Source: Piscicola geometra (lineage: Eukaryota > Annelida > Clitellata > Hirudinida > Piscicolidae). Taken from it: 64,000 nucleotides of DNA. The stretch spans positions 4,668,120 through 4,732,119 of the forward strand of contig OX030962.1 of assembly GCA_943735955.1 (NCBI GenBank), read 5' to 3'. Position 1 is the stretch's first letter. Every line of letters starts with the position of its first letter. The notes below the pieces were generated by a model, which saw nothing but the letters and a program-made list of their open reading frames with translations, did not search any database and was not told the DNA's origin. This document shows positions 63,634-64,000 of this stretch, piece by piece. Position numbers and translations under genes: made by a program.

Positions 63634-64000
63634 ATTGTCGCAGGATAGCGTAGCCGCGCGGTTGGTGTTATCCTGCGTCCAGATTTTAGCGAGATACTTT
63701 TAACAATCTTTTTTTCTTATTTATTAATATTTAGTGAATTTTGGTAAAATAAAAAGAATAAATTTATTATTTTTAAAATATTTTTTTATGAATCTTAATA
63801 ATCATTGAATTTTCGTAAACTAAACTTAACCTTAACCTAACACTAAATAAATAAAATATTTATAATAATTAATTTATCAAAAATTACTCTAATAATTGAA
63901 TTTATATTTTATTTATATTTTAATAATCTAATTTTTTGTTATTTTACTCATTATAAATATAATTAATAAATAAATAATTTAAAAAACGAGTTACATTTTT
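63634..64000 (+). mobile_element. Second tandem MITE-like copy, D2, cut by the window end
   Basis: Repeats 62,348-62,714 in the same orientation, separated from the first copy by the same 397-bp spacer as in D1. A repeat period of about 1,286 bp therefore exists, and more units may follow beyond the window. Confidence 0.8.

Overview
The window is animal nuclear DNA. It has intron-split genes with GT-AG boundaries, AT-rich noncoding sequence, very many micro- and minisatellites, SINE-like tails, a LINE and a piggyBac element. The coding pieces are recognisably metazoan (kinesin-5, asparaginyl-tRNA synthetase, CASP, propionyl-CoA carboxylase beta, beta-TrCP, a CDCA3-like protein). They diverge enough from vertebrate versions to suggest an invertebrate, but the lineage cannot be fixed from the sequence alone. 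No prokaryotic or viral gene organisation is present. || Layout. (1) 1-14,992 is single-copy within the window. It holds the C-terminal exons of a kinesin-5 gene (+), an orphan Asn-tRNA synthetase exon (+), an orphan CASP C-terminal exon (+) and the last four exons of PCCB (-). A decayed LINE (10,468 to about 14,830, -) sits in a PCCB intron. Long simple repeats separate these pieces. (2) 14,993-31,467 (block D1) is a mostly noncoding AT-rich block that recurs almost base for base, in the same orientation, as 48,451-64,000 (block D2). D1 alone carries a 1,473-bp piggyBac element; D2 shows the exact empty TTAA site. Both blocks end in an 889-bp inverted-repeat element with a tRNA-like segment, followed by the start of a second tandem copy. 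(3) 31,468-about 50,870 is a large inverted duplication. The left arm ends at 39,809 and the right arm starts at 42,580. Each arm contains the last seven exons of beta-TrCP (36,180-38,740 on + and 43,640-46,258 on -). The 2.8-kb core is a mosaic of smaller inverted and direct repeats around a CDCA3-like gene. || No gene is complete: all are 3' parts or single exons, and several breaks coincide with simple-sequence arrays. Real segmental duplication, unmerged haplotypes and assembly joins through microsatellites are all possible, and the sequence alone does not decide between them. || The gene products do not form one pathway. Beta-TrCP (SCF substrate receptor), a CDCA3-like protein and kinesin-5 are all mitotic, but their proximity may be chance. 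The most unusual pattern is the intron architecture. Nearly every 3' splice site directly follows a long CA- or CCA-rich tandem repeat, and in several introns the 5' end is GT- or GATG/GTGG-rich, so the two intron ends could pair.
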